Source: an uncultured Eubacteriales bacterium
GTDB taxonomy: Bacteria; Bacillota; Clostridia; Oscillospirales; UBA644
DNA: 64,000 bases
Assembly (NCBI GenBank): GCA_934454405.1
Contig: CAKSFN010000006.1
Span: forward strand, 1-64,000
Direction: 5' to 3'
The number at the start of each line of letters is the position of its first letter. Positions within the stretch are counted from its first letter, which is position 1. Position numbers and translations under genes: made by a program. Positions 52,056-59,039 of this stretch are shown piece by piece. The notes beneath the pieces were generated by a model. The model was not told where the DNA came from. It made no database searches and saw only the letters and a program-made list of their open reading frames with translations.

Positions 52056-52143
52056 GTGAACGCATTGTGAACCTCATTTTTTCCGAATTTTCCGCCGACT
52101 TTTACCGGACGTTCACACAGCCGTCACTTTCCGGGGGTATAAT
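52056..52143 (+). promoter_or_regulatory. possible control region of htrA
   Basis: GTGAAC occurs at 52056 and 52067, eleven bases apart, and its inverse GTTCAC at 52111. TATAAT lies at 52138-52143, about 36 bases before the htrA ATG. Direct half-sites one helical turn apart resemble sites of OmpR-type regulators. No clear -35 box is seen, which would fit an activated promoter. Confidence 0.3.
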
Positions 52144-52178
52144 CCTCTTGTAAAAACAGGAAAGGACGGTTTTTTGAA

Positions 52179-53738
52179 ATGGACGATTTTGAAAAAAACG
52201 AACTCAATATAAACGAGGCTGAGTCTGCGGAACGCAAGCGCCTTGACGCGGAGAATGCGGCAGCGGCGGCTTCATCCGCGCAGACAGACGGTCAGGCAGC
52301 CCCTTTGCAGCCCTCCGCTCAACCGCGATACGCCTACGACCCGCAAACGGGCGAGCGCTATGAGGTCGGCACAGGACCCGAACCCCACGCGCCTGCGGCA
52401 CAGCTGTCATATCACAGCCCGAGCCCGACTTACGCCGCTCCCGGTCAGACGCGTCCGCAGCCTCCGCGTTATGAATATTCGTATCGCAACGGTCAGCCGC
52501 AGACCAATTATAATTACGGCGGCGAACACGGCTACGGCAGAGTTGCTCCGAACGGAACGTATTCATATTCCGCTCCGCAGCAGCCTCCGAGACCTCCCAA
52601 AAAGCCGAAAGAGAAAAAGAAGTTCGGCATCGGCGCCGTTTGCGCGCTGCTTGTCGCGGCGGTAATCTTTTCAGCCGGTCTCGGCATCGGCGGCTCGTAT
52701 ATGCTTTTCGGCAGAAACGGCACATCGGGCGGCTCGCAGTCCCCGTCGGGCGGCAGCACCGTCATTTACGAAAGCACCGAACCCAAAGTTGACACCTCCT
52801 CCGTCGCGGGCAGCACGGACACCGCAAAAGTCGTCGCGGCTGTCGAAAACTCCGTCGTCGAGATAACAACGGAGACCGTCACCACCTCGAATTTCTTCGG
52901 TCAGTACGTCACACAGGGCGCAGGCAGCGGTGTTGTTGTCAGCTCGGACGGATATATAGTCACGAACAATCACGTCGTTGACGGCGCAACAAATATAAAA
53001 GTCACGCTCGCAAACAAAACGACCTATGACGCCACGGTTGTCGGCACGGACGAAAAAACCGACATCGCCGTTGTGAAAATCAACGCAACGGGTCTGACGC
53101 CTGCGGTATTCGGCGACTCCTCGCAGATAGTTGTCGGACAGGACGTTGTCGTTATCGGCAACCCGCTCGGCTCGCTCGGCGGAAGCGTCACCAAGGGCAT
53201 TGTCAGCGCGCTGGACCGTCAGATAACGATAGACAATCAGACGATGACTCTTTTGCAGATTGACGCAGCTGTCAACCCCGGCAACTCCGGCGGCGGCGCG
53301 TTCGACGCAAAAGGTAACCTCATCGGCATAGTCAACGCAAAATCGACGGGCTCGAATATAGACAACCTCGGCTTCGCAATCCCCGTCAACACCGCAAAAG
53401 CGGTTATAAACGATATTATCAAATACGGTTACGTTACGGGCAGGATCTCAACGGGCTTTGAACCCATAGACCTTACCGACCGCGCAACCGCGATAAGTTA
53501 CCGTGTTTCAAGAACCGGTATATATGTATACAAGGTCACGGACAACGCCTCCCCGTTCAGAAGCGGCGACCTGCTTGTCAGCATGGACGGCACGGTCATC
53601 AGCTCGATGTCGGACTACAACTCCGTCGTTGACGCCCACAAGATAGGCGACACGATAGACGTAACCGTTATCAGAAACGGCGAACAGAGAACTCTTTCGC
53701 TGACCTTCGGTGAATACGTCCCGTCGCAGAACGGCTGA
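52179..53738 (+). CDS. htrA: HtrA/DegP-like membrane serine protease
   Basis: This 519-residue protease guards against misfolded exported proteins. The N-terminal 145 residues are a cytoplasmic stretch rich in Pro, Gln and Tyr. One transmembrane helix follows (about 150-172), then a trypsin-like domain with the triad His (TNNHVVDGA), Asp (KTDIAVVKI) and Ser (NPGNSGGGAFD). A C-terminal PDZ domain ends it. The ATG at 52179 follows AGGAAAGGACGG. A tandem array of hairpins fills the 1.03 kb after its stop. Confidence 0.94.
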   Translation: MDDFEKNELNINEAESAERKRLDAENAAAAASSAQTDGQAAPLQPSAQPRYAYDPQTGERYEVGTGPEPHAPAAQLSYHSPSPTYAAPGQTRPQPPRYEYSYRNGQPQTNYNYGGEHGYGRVAPNGTYSYSAPQQPPRPPKKPKEKKKFGIGAVCALLVAAVIFSAGLGIGGSYMLFGRNGTSGGSQSPSGGSTVIYESTEPKVDTSSVAGSTDTAKVVAAVENSVVEITTETVTTSNFFGQYVTQGAGSGVVVSSDGYIVTNNHVVDGATNIKVTLANKTTYDATVVGTDEKTDIAVVKINATGLTPAVFGDSSQIVVGQDVVVIGNPLGSLGGSVTKGIVSALDRQITIDNQTMTLLQIDAAVNPGNSGGGAFDAKGNLIGIVNAKSTGSNIDNLGFAIPVNTAKAVINDIIKYGYVTGRISTGFEPIDLTDRATAISYRVSRTGIYVYKVTDNASPFRSGDLLVSMDGTVISSMSDYNSVVDAHKIGDTIDVTVIRNGEQRTLSLTFGEYVPSQNG

Positions 53739-54022
53739 CGCAGTCCCGCGCGCCGCGATAAAACCTGCGGCGTCCCTTTTCCGCCGCGCGGAGTTATTCC
53801 GCGTATGCGGAAAAGACAGTATTCCGTTTCGCGCTCGCAATCACGCGATCGGAAAACTCAAATTGCTTGCTCGTGTTTTTTTCATATTTCTTTCTCTTGG
53901 AAACTCGGCTCCGCTTCGGTGGGGTCGAGTTTCATTTTAATAATATATATGAAAGTATTTAGTTTGCGCAGGGAAAAATAGTTCGGCGAAATAAATTCGC
54001 CGAAGACCGGTCGATCCGATAC

Positions 54023-54088
54023 GCCGTGCGAAATTGTTGCTGCGCAACACGCACATGGCTGTTCTCAAAACGGCGGCGCGTTTTGAGA
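54023..54088 (+). repeat. structured repeat element S, copy C
   Basis: GCCGTGCG (54023-54030) with CGCAC-AT-GGC (54050-54059), inner stem TGTTGC-TGC-GCAACA, and closing hairpin TCTCAAAACG/CGTTTTGAGA (54063-54088). Confidence 0.85.
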
Positions 54089-54225
54089 TTTTCTTTCTCT
54101 TGGAAGAGGGGCTTCACTTCGGTGAAGTTTCTCTTCATTTTAATAATATATATGAAAGTATTTAATTTGCGCAGGGAAACATAGTTCGGCGAAATAAATT
54201 CGCCGAAGATATATTGATTTGATAC

Positions 54226-54291
54226 GCCGTGCGAAATTGTTGCTGCGCAACACGCACATGGCTGTTCTCAAAACGACGGTGCGTTTTGAGA
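54226..54291 (+). repeat. structured repeat element S, copy D
   Basis: GCCGTGCG (54226-54233) with CGCAC-AT-GGC (54253-54262), inner stem TGTTGC-TGC-GCAACA, and closing hairpin at 54266-54291 with changed loop ACGGTG. Confidence 0.85.
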
Positions 54292-54433
54292 GTTTCTTTC
54301 TCTTGGAAGTGCGGCTCTGCTTTTGCAGGGTCGCGCTTCACTTTATTTATATGTATTGTATTTAAGTGTTTAGTTTTCGCAAGGAGTAATAGTTCGGCGA
54401 ACTAAATTCGCCGAAGACCGGTCGATCCGATAC

Positions 54434-54499
54434 GCCGTGCGAAATTGTTGCTGCGCAACACGCACATGGCTGTTCTCAAAACGGCGGCGCGTTTTGAGA
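54434..54499 (+). repeat. structured repeat element S, copy E
   Basis: GCCGTGCG (54434-54441) with CGCAC-AT-GGC (54461-54470), inner stem as in copies C and D, and closing hairpin at 54474-54499. Confidence 0.85.
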
Positions 54500-54670
54500 G
54501 TTTCTTTCTCTTGGAAACTCGGCTCCGCTTCGGTGGGGCCGAGTTTCACTTTATTCTCTTGGAAGTGCGGCTCCGCTTCGGTGGGGTCGAGTTTCATTTT
54601 AATAATATATATGAAAGTATTTAGTTTGCGCAGGGAAACATAGTTCGCCGAAGAGGTGTCTGTTTGCCTG

Positions 54671-54692
54671 ATATGTTTAGCCCAAAACATAT
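54671..54692. promoter_or_regulatory. 8-bp inverted repeat before the GNAT-YoaP promoter
   Basis: ATATGTTT and AAACATAT are perfect inverse copies around AGCCCA, ending two bases before the -35 box at 54695. The placement suggests a regulator site. Confidence 0.4.
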
Positions 54693-54694
54693 TC

Positions 54695-54723
54695 TTGACA
54701 AATCCTTTTGTTAGGTGTATAAT
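54695..54723 (+). promoter_or_regulatory. promoter of the GNAT-YoaP gene
   Basis: TTGACA (54695-54700) and TATAAT (54718-54723) with a 17-base spacer form a consensus promoter 44 bases before the ATG. Confidence 0.8.
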
Positions 54724-54767
54724 GTTCTGTAAAATTTGCAACGTATGCTTTATAAAAGGAGAAGATA

Positions 54768-55520
54768 ATGGAATTTATACGTCTCTCTCATGAAAATCTT
54801 GATACCGAGCATATCTGCTGCGCAATTTCGAACAACAAGGACGTTCAGGTATCGTCGAAAAAAGCGTGGCTTGCGGAACGTCTTGACGAGGGGCTTGTTT
54901 TTCTGAAAGGCAATGTCCGCGGTAAATGTTTTATCGAATATATCCCCGCTGAAAACGCGTGGGCGCCGATAGCCGCCGACGGGTATATGTATATTGACTG
55001 TCTTTGGGTCTCGGGACAATTCAAGGGACACGGATATTCCTCCGAACTGCTTGCCGAATGTATTCGGGACAGCCGCGAAAAAGGGAAAAAGGGGCTTTGC
55101 GTTCTGTCTTCGAAAAAGAAACACGGTTTTTTGTCCGACCCGAAATATCTTCTTTATAAAGGCTTCAAACCTGCCGACGCGGCGTCTCCGTATTTTGAAC
55201 TTTGGTATTTGCCGTTTGACGAATCGGCAGAAATTCCGCAATTCCGCGCTTGCGTGAACGAGCCCGCGCCAATGTCCGACGGTTTTACTCTTTTTTACAC
55301 TTCGCAATGTCCGTTTACCGCAAAGTATGTTCCTCTGCTATGCGCCGCCGCCGAAAAACGCGGCGTAAAACTGACGTCCGTTCATATTGATACACGCGAA
55401 GCCGCACAAAACGCCCCATGCCCGTTTACGACCTTTTCACTTTGGCACAACAGCAATTTCATCACGCATGAGATTCAGTCCGTCCCCAAATTCGAAAAAA
55501 TCATCGACGGCATAGTCTGA
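54768..55520 (+). CDS. GNAT acetyltransferase with YoaP-like domain
   Basis: This 250-residue protein joins an N-terminal GNAT domain (about 1-145) to a C-terminal YoaP-like thioredoxin-fold domain. The acetyl-CoA region is DCLWVSGQFKGHGYSSELL. The second part contains FYTSQCPFTAKYVP, with one Cys at a thioredoxin-like site. YoaP proteins are predicted N-acetyltransferases with unknown substrates. AAAAGGAG precedes the ATG and the gene has its own strong promoter with an inverted repeat upstream, suggesting inducible control. Confidence 0.87.
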   Translation: MEFIRLSHENLDTEHICCAISNNKDVQVSSKKAWLAERLDEGLVFLKGNVRGKCFIEYIPAENAWAPIAADGYMYIDCLWVSGQFKGHGYSSELLAECIRDSREKGKKGLCVLSSKKKHGFLSDPKYLLYKGFKPADAASPYFELWYLPFDESAEIPQFRACVNEPAPMSDGFTLFYTSQCPFTAKYVPLLCAAAEKRGVKLTSVHIDTREAAQNAPCPFTTFSLWHNSNFITHEIQSVPKFEKIIDGIV

Positions 55521-55560
55521 CCCCACTCAACAAAAGTGCTTTTCGCACCGTCCGTAAAAA

Positions 55561-55671
55561 AAATCTTTCGGAATGAAAATCCAAAATCCTGCGGAATGAA
55601 ACCTCGAAATCTTTCGGAATGAAATCACGAAATCCTGCGGAATGAAATCTTGAAATCTTTCGGAATGGTAT
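55561..55671. repeat. five 23-bp repeats of two alternating types
   Basis: Units start at about 55561, 55584, 55607, 55630 and 55653. The core alternates between AAATCTTTCGGAATGAAA and AAATCCTGCGGAATGAAA, giving a 46-bp higher-order period. The last unit runs into the -35 box of the DUF4143 gene downstream. Confidence 0.85.
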
Positions 55672-55699
55672 TGATATTTTTCAAAAATTGTGGTATACT
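55671..55699 (+). promoter_or_regulatory. promoter of DUF4143 copy 2
   Basis: TTGATA (55671-55676) and TATACT (55694-55699) are 17 bases apart with a TGG extended -10. The -35 box directly follows the 23-bp repeat array, so a protein bound to the repeats could control it. Confidence 0.6.
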
Positions 55700-55728
55700 G
55701 TAACCGAAAAGATGAAAGAGGTGGTTTG

Positions 55729-57012
55729 ATGAACGCTTCCGAAAGAAATAAATACAGACCGCGGATAATAGATACCCGTGTTGAAAAATATCTGAAAAAC
55801 TTCGGTGCCGTCTGCATCGAGGGACCAAAATGGTGCGGCAAAACATGGACTTCCTCCTATCATTGCAAAAGCGAATTTATGATAGGCGACCCTCGGAACG
55901 ATTTTCAGAACAGACAACTTGCGGAAATTTCACCGTCGGTGGTTCTTGACGGAGAAACCCCGCGCCTTTTGGACGAGTGGCAGGAAGTTCCGTCGCTTTG
56001 GGACGCCGTTCGCTACACCGTTGATAAACGCGCCGAAAAGGGGCAGTTCATTTTAACGGGGTCGTCAACTCCGAAACGCAAGGGAATTATGCATAGCGGC
56101 GCCGGACGCATAGGAAAGATTCGAATGCGAACGATGTCTTTGTATGAGTCGGGCGATTCTTCCGGTAAAGTTTCTCTGCGTGACCTTTGCAACGGAAAAA
56201 TAACTCCCGCCGTAACGGGCGAGGTGGATCTGCATTCTCTCATATATTATATAGTTCGCGGCGGTTGGCCGGGAAATCTCGGCGTTCTGCCCGAAGACGC
56301 GCAGCTTCTGCCCGAATCGTATATAACCGCGATTCTTGACGACGACGCGCAAAGACTTGACGGCAAAAAATACGACAAACGAAAAATGCGTCTGTTGCTT
56401 TGCTCTCTTGCGAGAAACGAAAGCACGACCGCTTCCAACACAAAACTTCTGAACGATATAAAGGGTTTTGAGGACTGCTCCGTTGACAAGGATACGGTCA
56501 GCGATTATCTTGATGTTTTCGACCGCCTGTTTTTGCTTGACGACCAACCCGCATTTTCTTCGAATATAAGGTCGTCCGTTCGCTTGAAACAGTCCGTAAA
56601 ACACCATTTTTGTGACCCCGCGCTTGCGTGCGCATTGCTGAAAGCGACGCCCGAAAGGCTTCTGAACGATCTTGAAACACTCGGCTTTATGTTTGAAAGT
56701 CTCTGTGAACGGGACTTGAGGATATATGCCGAATCTTTCGGCGCAAACCTTTTCCATTATCAGGATTATCAGGGCAGGGAAGTTGATGCCGTCATTGAGC
56801 TTGACAACGGCGATTGGTGCGCGTTTGAAATAAAACTCGGCGCAAAACAAATCGAAACCGCCGCGCAGAATCTTGTTGCATTGCGGGATTCCGTTGCGGA
56901 AAACGGCGGCAAAGCTCCGTCCGTTTTGTGCGTTGTCTGCGGCATGAGCAGCGCGGCATACGTTCGTCCCGACGGCGTATTTGTCGTTCCCGTAACCGCG
57001 CTGAAAGATTGA
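55729..57012 (+). CDS. AAA ATPase with DUF4143 domain (copy 2)
   Basis: This 427-residue protein has the AAA_14 plus DUF4143 layout. Walker A is GPKWCGKTWTSS, Walker B is RLLDEWQEVPSLWD, and the sensor segment is FILTGSSTPKRKG. The C-terminal half includes YQGREVDAVIELDNGDWCAF and EIKLG, like a PD-(D/E)XK nuclease core. The ATG at 55729 follows AGAGGTGG. It differs strongly from copy 1 in sequence (the Trp-Cys P-loop is a separate subfamily). Function is unknown; a repeat array lies at its promoter. Confidence 0.86.
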   Translation: MNASERNKYRPRIIDTRVEKYLKNFGAVCIEGPKWCGKTWTSSYHCKSEFMIGDPRNDFQNRQLAEISPSVVLDGETPRLLDEWQEVPSLWDAVRYTVDKRAEKGQFILTGSSTPKRKGIMHSGAGRIGKIRMRTMSLYESGDSSGKVSLRDLCNGKITPAVTGEVDLHSLIYYIVRGGWPGNLGVLPEDAQLLPESYITAILDDDAQRLDGKKYDKRKMRLLLCSLARNESTTASNTKLLNDIKGFEDCSVDKDTVSDYLDVFDRLFLLDDQPAFSSNIRSSVRLKQSVKHHFCDPALACALLKATPERLLNDLETLGFMFESLCERDLRIYAESFGANLFHYQDYQGREVDAVIELDNGDWCAFEIKLGAKQIETAAQNLVALRDSVAENGGKAPSVLCVVCGMSSAAYVRPDGVFVVPVTALKD

Positions 57013-57068
57013 GTTTTTTCAGACTGAATATATTTCTTTCGCGTAACGTGCTTTTTGCAACGCAACTC

Positions 57069-57097
57069 TTGCCATATTCGCAAAGATATGCTATAAT
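57069..57097 (+). promoter_or_regulatory. promoter of the MraY-like gene
   Basis: TTGCCA (57069-57074) and TATAAT (57092-57097) are separated by 17 bases with a TGC extended -10. It lies 31 bases before the ATG and shows the gene is independently transcribed. Confidence 0.65.
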
Positions 57098-57128
57098 AAA
57101 TTGCAGAAGATTTTTTCGGAGGCTGTAT

Positions 57129-58100
57129 ATGCTTAATCTGATAAACGGCGTTAATCATTCGCTCATATATTATCTCGGTGTGATTTTTGCGTTTGTTGCA
57201 ACGTTTTTATTTACAAAACTGCTCAGAAAAAAGCTCCCGCGCGACGGCGGCAGAGAATTTGCCGTTGACGGAAAGCTTTCCGAGGGCAAACCGCGCGGCG
57301 CGGGCATAATTTTCGTGCTTGTGTTTGCGGTTGCGGCGCTCGTGTTCGGCGACCTCAATATCGAATACGGCATTTACATATTCATCGTCATTTCCACCAT
57401 GCTCACGGGCTTTTTCGACGACGCGTCGTCCGTGCCGTGGAACGAATACAAAAAAGGCATTCTTGACCTGCTTCTCGCTGTCGCGGTCGCCGTTACGTTC
57501 CTGTCTTACAACGACAGCTCCGCAACGCTTGTTATCGCAAACTTCACGTTCGGCATTCACCCCGTTGTGTTCGGTATTCTGACGGTTATCCTCGTCTGGA
57601 CGGCGATCAACGTCACCAACTGCACCGACGGCGTGGACGGTCTTTCCGCAACGCTGACCTCGATAACCCTGCTGACGCTTGTTGCGGTCGATGTTATCCG
57701 CAACGGCGCCGACGGCTTCAACTTCTCAACGCTGATGTTCGTTGCAACGCTGTTCGCGTATCTTTGGTTCAACGCCAACCCCTCGTCGCTTATGATGGGC
57801 GACGCCGGTTCGCGCGCCATGGGTATGGTCATCGCGCTTGCCGCACTCAAAACGGGCAGCCCGTTCATTTACATTCCCGCGTCGATAGTTATGCTCGTTG
57901 ACGGCGGTCTCGGACTTGTTAAGGTTTCGATGAAGCGTTTTCTTCACATCAAAATTTTCTGGAACATCAGAACGCCCGTCCACGACCACATGCGCAAAAA
58001 CCGCGGCTGGTCAAACACGCAGGTCGATTACCGTTTCGCCGTTGTTCAGGCGGTTGTGTCCGCCGTTACCGTGTTTGTCACGCTCCTTTGGGCAAAGTGA
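57129..58100 (+). CDS. MraY-like phospho-N-acetylmuramoyl-pentapeptide transferase
   Basis: This 323-residue membrane enzyme transfers a phospho-sugar to undecaprenyl phosphate in wall synthesis. The catalytic Asp pair is in GFFDDASSVPW, then come NCTDGVDGLS and MGDAGSRAMG. The MraY loop reads RTPVHDHMRKNRGW, while the usual motif is HHHFE. About ten hydrophobic segments are present. The usual murF/murD neighbours are missing, so this could be a second copy or the only, relocated mraY. GGAGG lies before the ATG at 57129. WecA-like activity is less likely given NxTDGxDGL plus the His loop. Confidence 0.82.
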   Translation: MLNLINGVNHSLIYYLGVIFAFVATFLFTKLLRKKLPRDGGREFAVDGKLSEGKPRGAGIIFVLVFAVAALVFGDLNIEYGIYIFIVISTMLTGFFDDASSVPWNEYKKGILDLLLAVAVAVTFLSYNDSSATLVIANFTFGIHPVVFGILTVILVWTAINVTNCTDGVDGLSATLTSITLLTLVAVDVIRNGADGFNFSTLMFVATLFAYLWFNANPSSLMMGDAGSRAMGMVIALAALKTGSPFIYIPASIVMLVDGGLGLVKVSMKRFLHIKIFWNIRTPVHDHMRKNRGWSNTQVDYRFAVVQAVVSAVTVFVTLLWAK

Positions 58101-58144
58101 TTTAACGGTATATTCATAGATTTAGGCATATTCATTCAGAAAAC

Positions 58145-58180
58145 AAATCCCGCAGAGTTTTTTCACTCCGCGGGATTTTT
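58145..58180. terminator. intrinsic terminator of the MraY-like gene
   Basis: AAATCCCGC (58145-58153) pairs with GCGGGATTT (58170-58178), with AGAGT/ACTC inside, followed by TTTTT. It also faces the convergent doc gene. Confidence 0.85.
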
Positions 58181-58210
58181 GCGTATGTCTGAAATTTTAT
58201 GAAAAAGAGC

Positions 58211-58591
58211 TTATTCAACTTCGTGGTCTTTGATCCAGTTAAGTACGTCTTCGTAACAATTTTGCCCGGCAGCAACAGACAATCCGAGCTCTGCGACTTC
58301 GGCGTCTGTTGAAAATATTTTAATACCGTTCACTTCCATGAACGTAATCATAACAAACATACCTATTCGCTTGTTTCCGTCAACAAAAGCGTGATTTGAA
58401 ATCAATGCATATCCGAGTTTTGCAGCCTTTTCTTCAATTGTTTTGAATAATTCTTCTCCGTCGAAAGTTTGAAAAGCACTTGAAATCGCAGATTCAATGA
58501 GAGATTCGTCACGAACTCCGATATCTCCGCCTGTCTGCTCTGAAACTAATTTATGAAGCAGCAGAATTTTGTCTTTCGAAAACTTTATCAT
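58211..58591 (-). CDS. doc: Doc-family toxin (Fic fold)
   Basis: This 126-residue protein is a death-on-curing toxin, which in phage P1 phosphorylates EF-Tu. The active-site motif is SNHAFVDGNKRIG near residue 66, matching HXFXDGNKR. Its start overlaps the end of the antitoxin gene by four bases (ATGA-type), the usual Phd-Doc order. The toxin residues are intact. Sequence composition is more AT-rich than nearby genes, consistent with transfer. Confidence 0.88.
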   Translation of the reverse strand: MIKFSKDKILLLHKLVSEQTGGDIGVRDESLIESAISSAFQTFDGEELFKTIEEKAAKLGYALISNHAFVDGNKRIGMFVMITFMEVNGIKIFSTDAEVAELGLSVAAGQNCYEDVLNWIKDHEVE

Positions 58592-58830
58592 TTTGCCAGT
58601 TCCTCAAAAGCCTTTCTGTACTTTTTCAAAACTCTTGCCGCAACAATATCAATTCTTTCATCATCAGTCAATTCAAGCTGGGGTTCTTTTTCCGTGTTGA
58701 CAAGAATGTATTTTGGCTTTCCGTGCTTAAATACTACCGCTTTACCGTATTTATCCGCAATACGCGTCACTTTTGAGAAGTTTTGGCTTGCGGCTGTTAC
58801 AGTTATAACTTGATTAGTGTCAATTATCAT
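58588..58830 (-). CDS. phd: Phd-like antitoxin
   Basis: This 80-residue protein is a Phd/YefM-type antitoxin. The N-terminal part binds DNA (TAASQNFSKVTRIADKYGKA), and the C-terminal helix LKKYRKAFEELAK covers the toxin. The start ATG at 58830 is supported by AAGGAAGG upstream. Autoregulation by the complex is expected; the promoter at 58856 overlaps a small palindrome ATACATGTAT. The gene is AT-rich like doc. Confidence 0.85.
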   Translation of the reverse strand: MIIDTNQVITVTAASQNFSKVTRIADKYGKAVVFKHGKPKYILVNTEKEPQLELTDDERIDIVAARVLKKYRKAFEELAK

Positions 58831-58855
58831 TTGTGCATCACACCTTCCTTAATAA

Positions 58856-58884
58856 ATTATACATGTATTATACCTATTTGTCAA
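58856..58884 (-). promoter_or_regulatory. promoter and likely operator of the Phd-Doc module
   Basis: On the minus strand TTGACA (58884-58879) and TATAAT (58861-58856) have a 17-base spacer. The palindrome ATACATGTAT lies across the spacer and -10 region, where Phd commonly binds. Confidence 0.65.
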
Positions 58885-58939
58885 TATAAAGTTTTTACTT
58901 TTGTTTTTTTATTATTTTTTTTAAATTTTCGTTTCCCTA

Positions 58940-58968
58940 TTGCATTTTGATACAAGCTATGATATAAT
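58940..58968 (+). promoter_or_regulatory. promoter of the InlB-repeat gene
   Basis: TTGCAT (58940-58945) and TATAAT (58963-58968) are spaced by 17 bases with a TGA extended -10, giving a leader of about 65 bases. Confidence 0.65.
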
Positions 58969-59039
58969 TAATGCATAACCCAATATTAAATTGTGAAACG
59001 CGGCTCTCTTGCGCCGTAACAGATGACGGAGGATTGAAA

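Larger units (their letters stand above)
53890..54650 (+). repeat. tandem array of about 3.7 units of 203-208 bp
   Basis: Units begin with CTTTCTCTTGGA at 53890, 54093, 54296 and 54504, and a shortened unit begins near 54552. Each full unit has four stem-loops: a 14-bp stem with a TTCG or TTTT loop, TTCGGCGAA/TTCGCCGAA, element S, and a 10-bp closing hairpin. Hairpin 1 lies at 53901-53932, 54104-54135, 54307-54338, 54515-54546 and 54563-54594. The 1029-base gap after htrA contains this array and no gene. Confidence 0.9.

Noticed and set aside
54370..54741. Open frame with repeated PTEAEP-like peptides on the minus strand
   Set aside because: It is a translation of the hairpin array; the stem pairing explains the sequence better than coding.
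55561..55671. Possible CRISPR array
   Set aside because: A 23-base period leaves no room for spacers; the repeats are contiguous.
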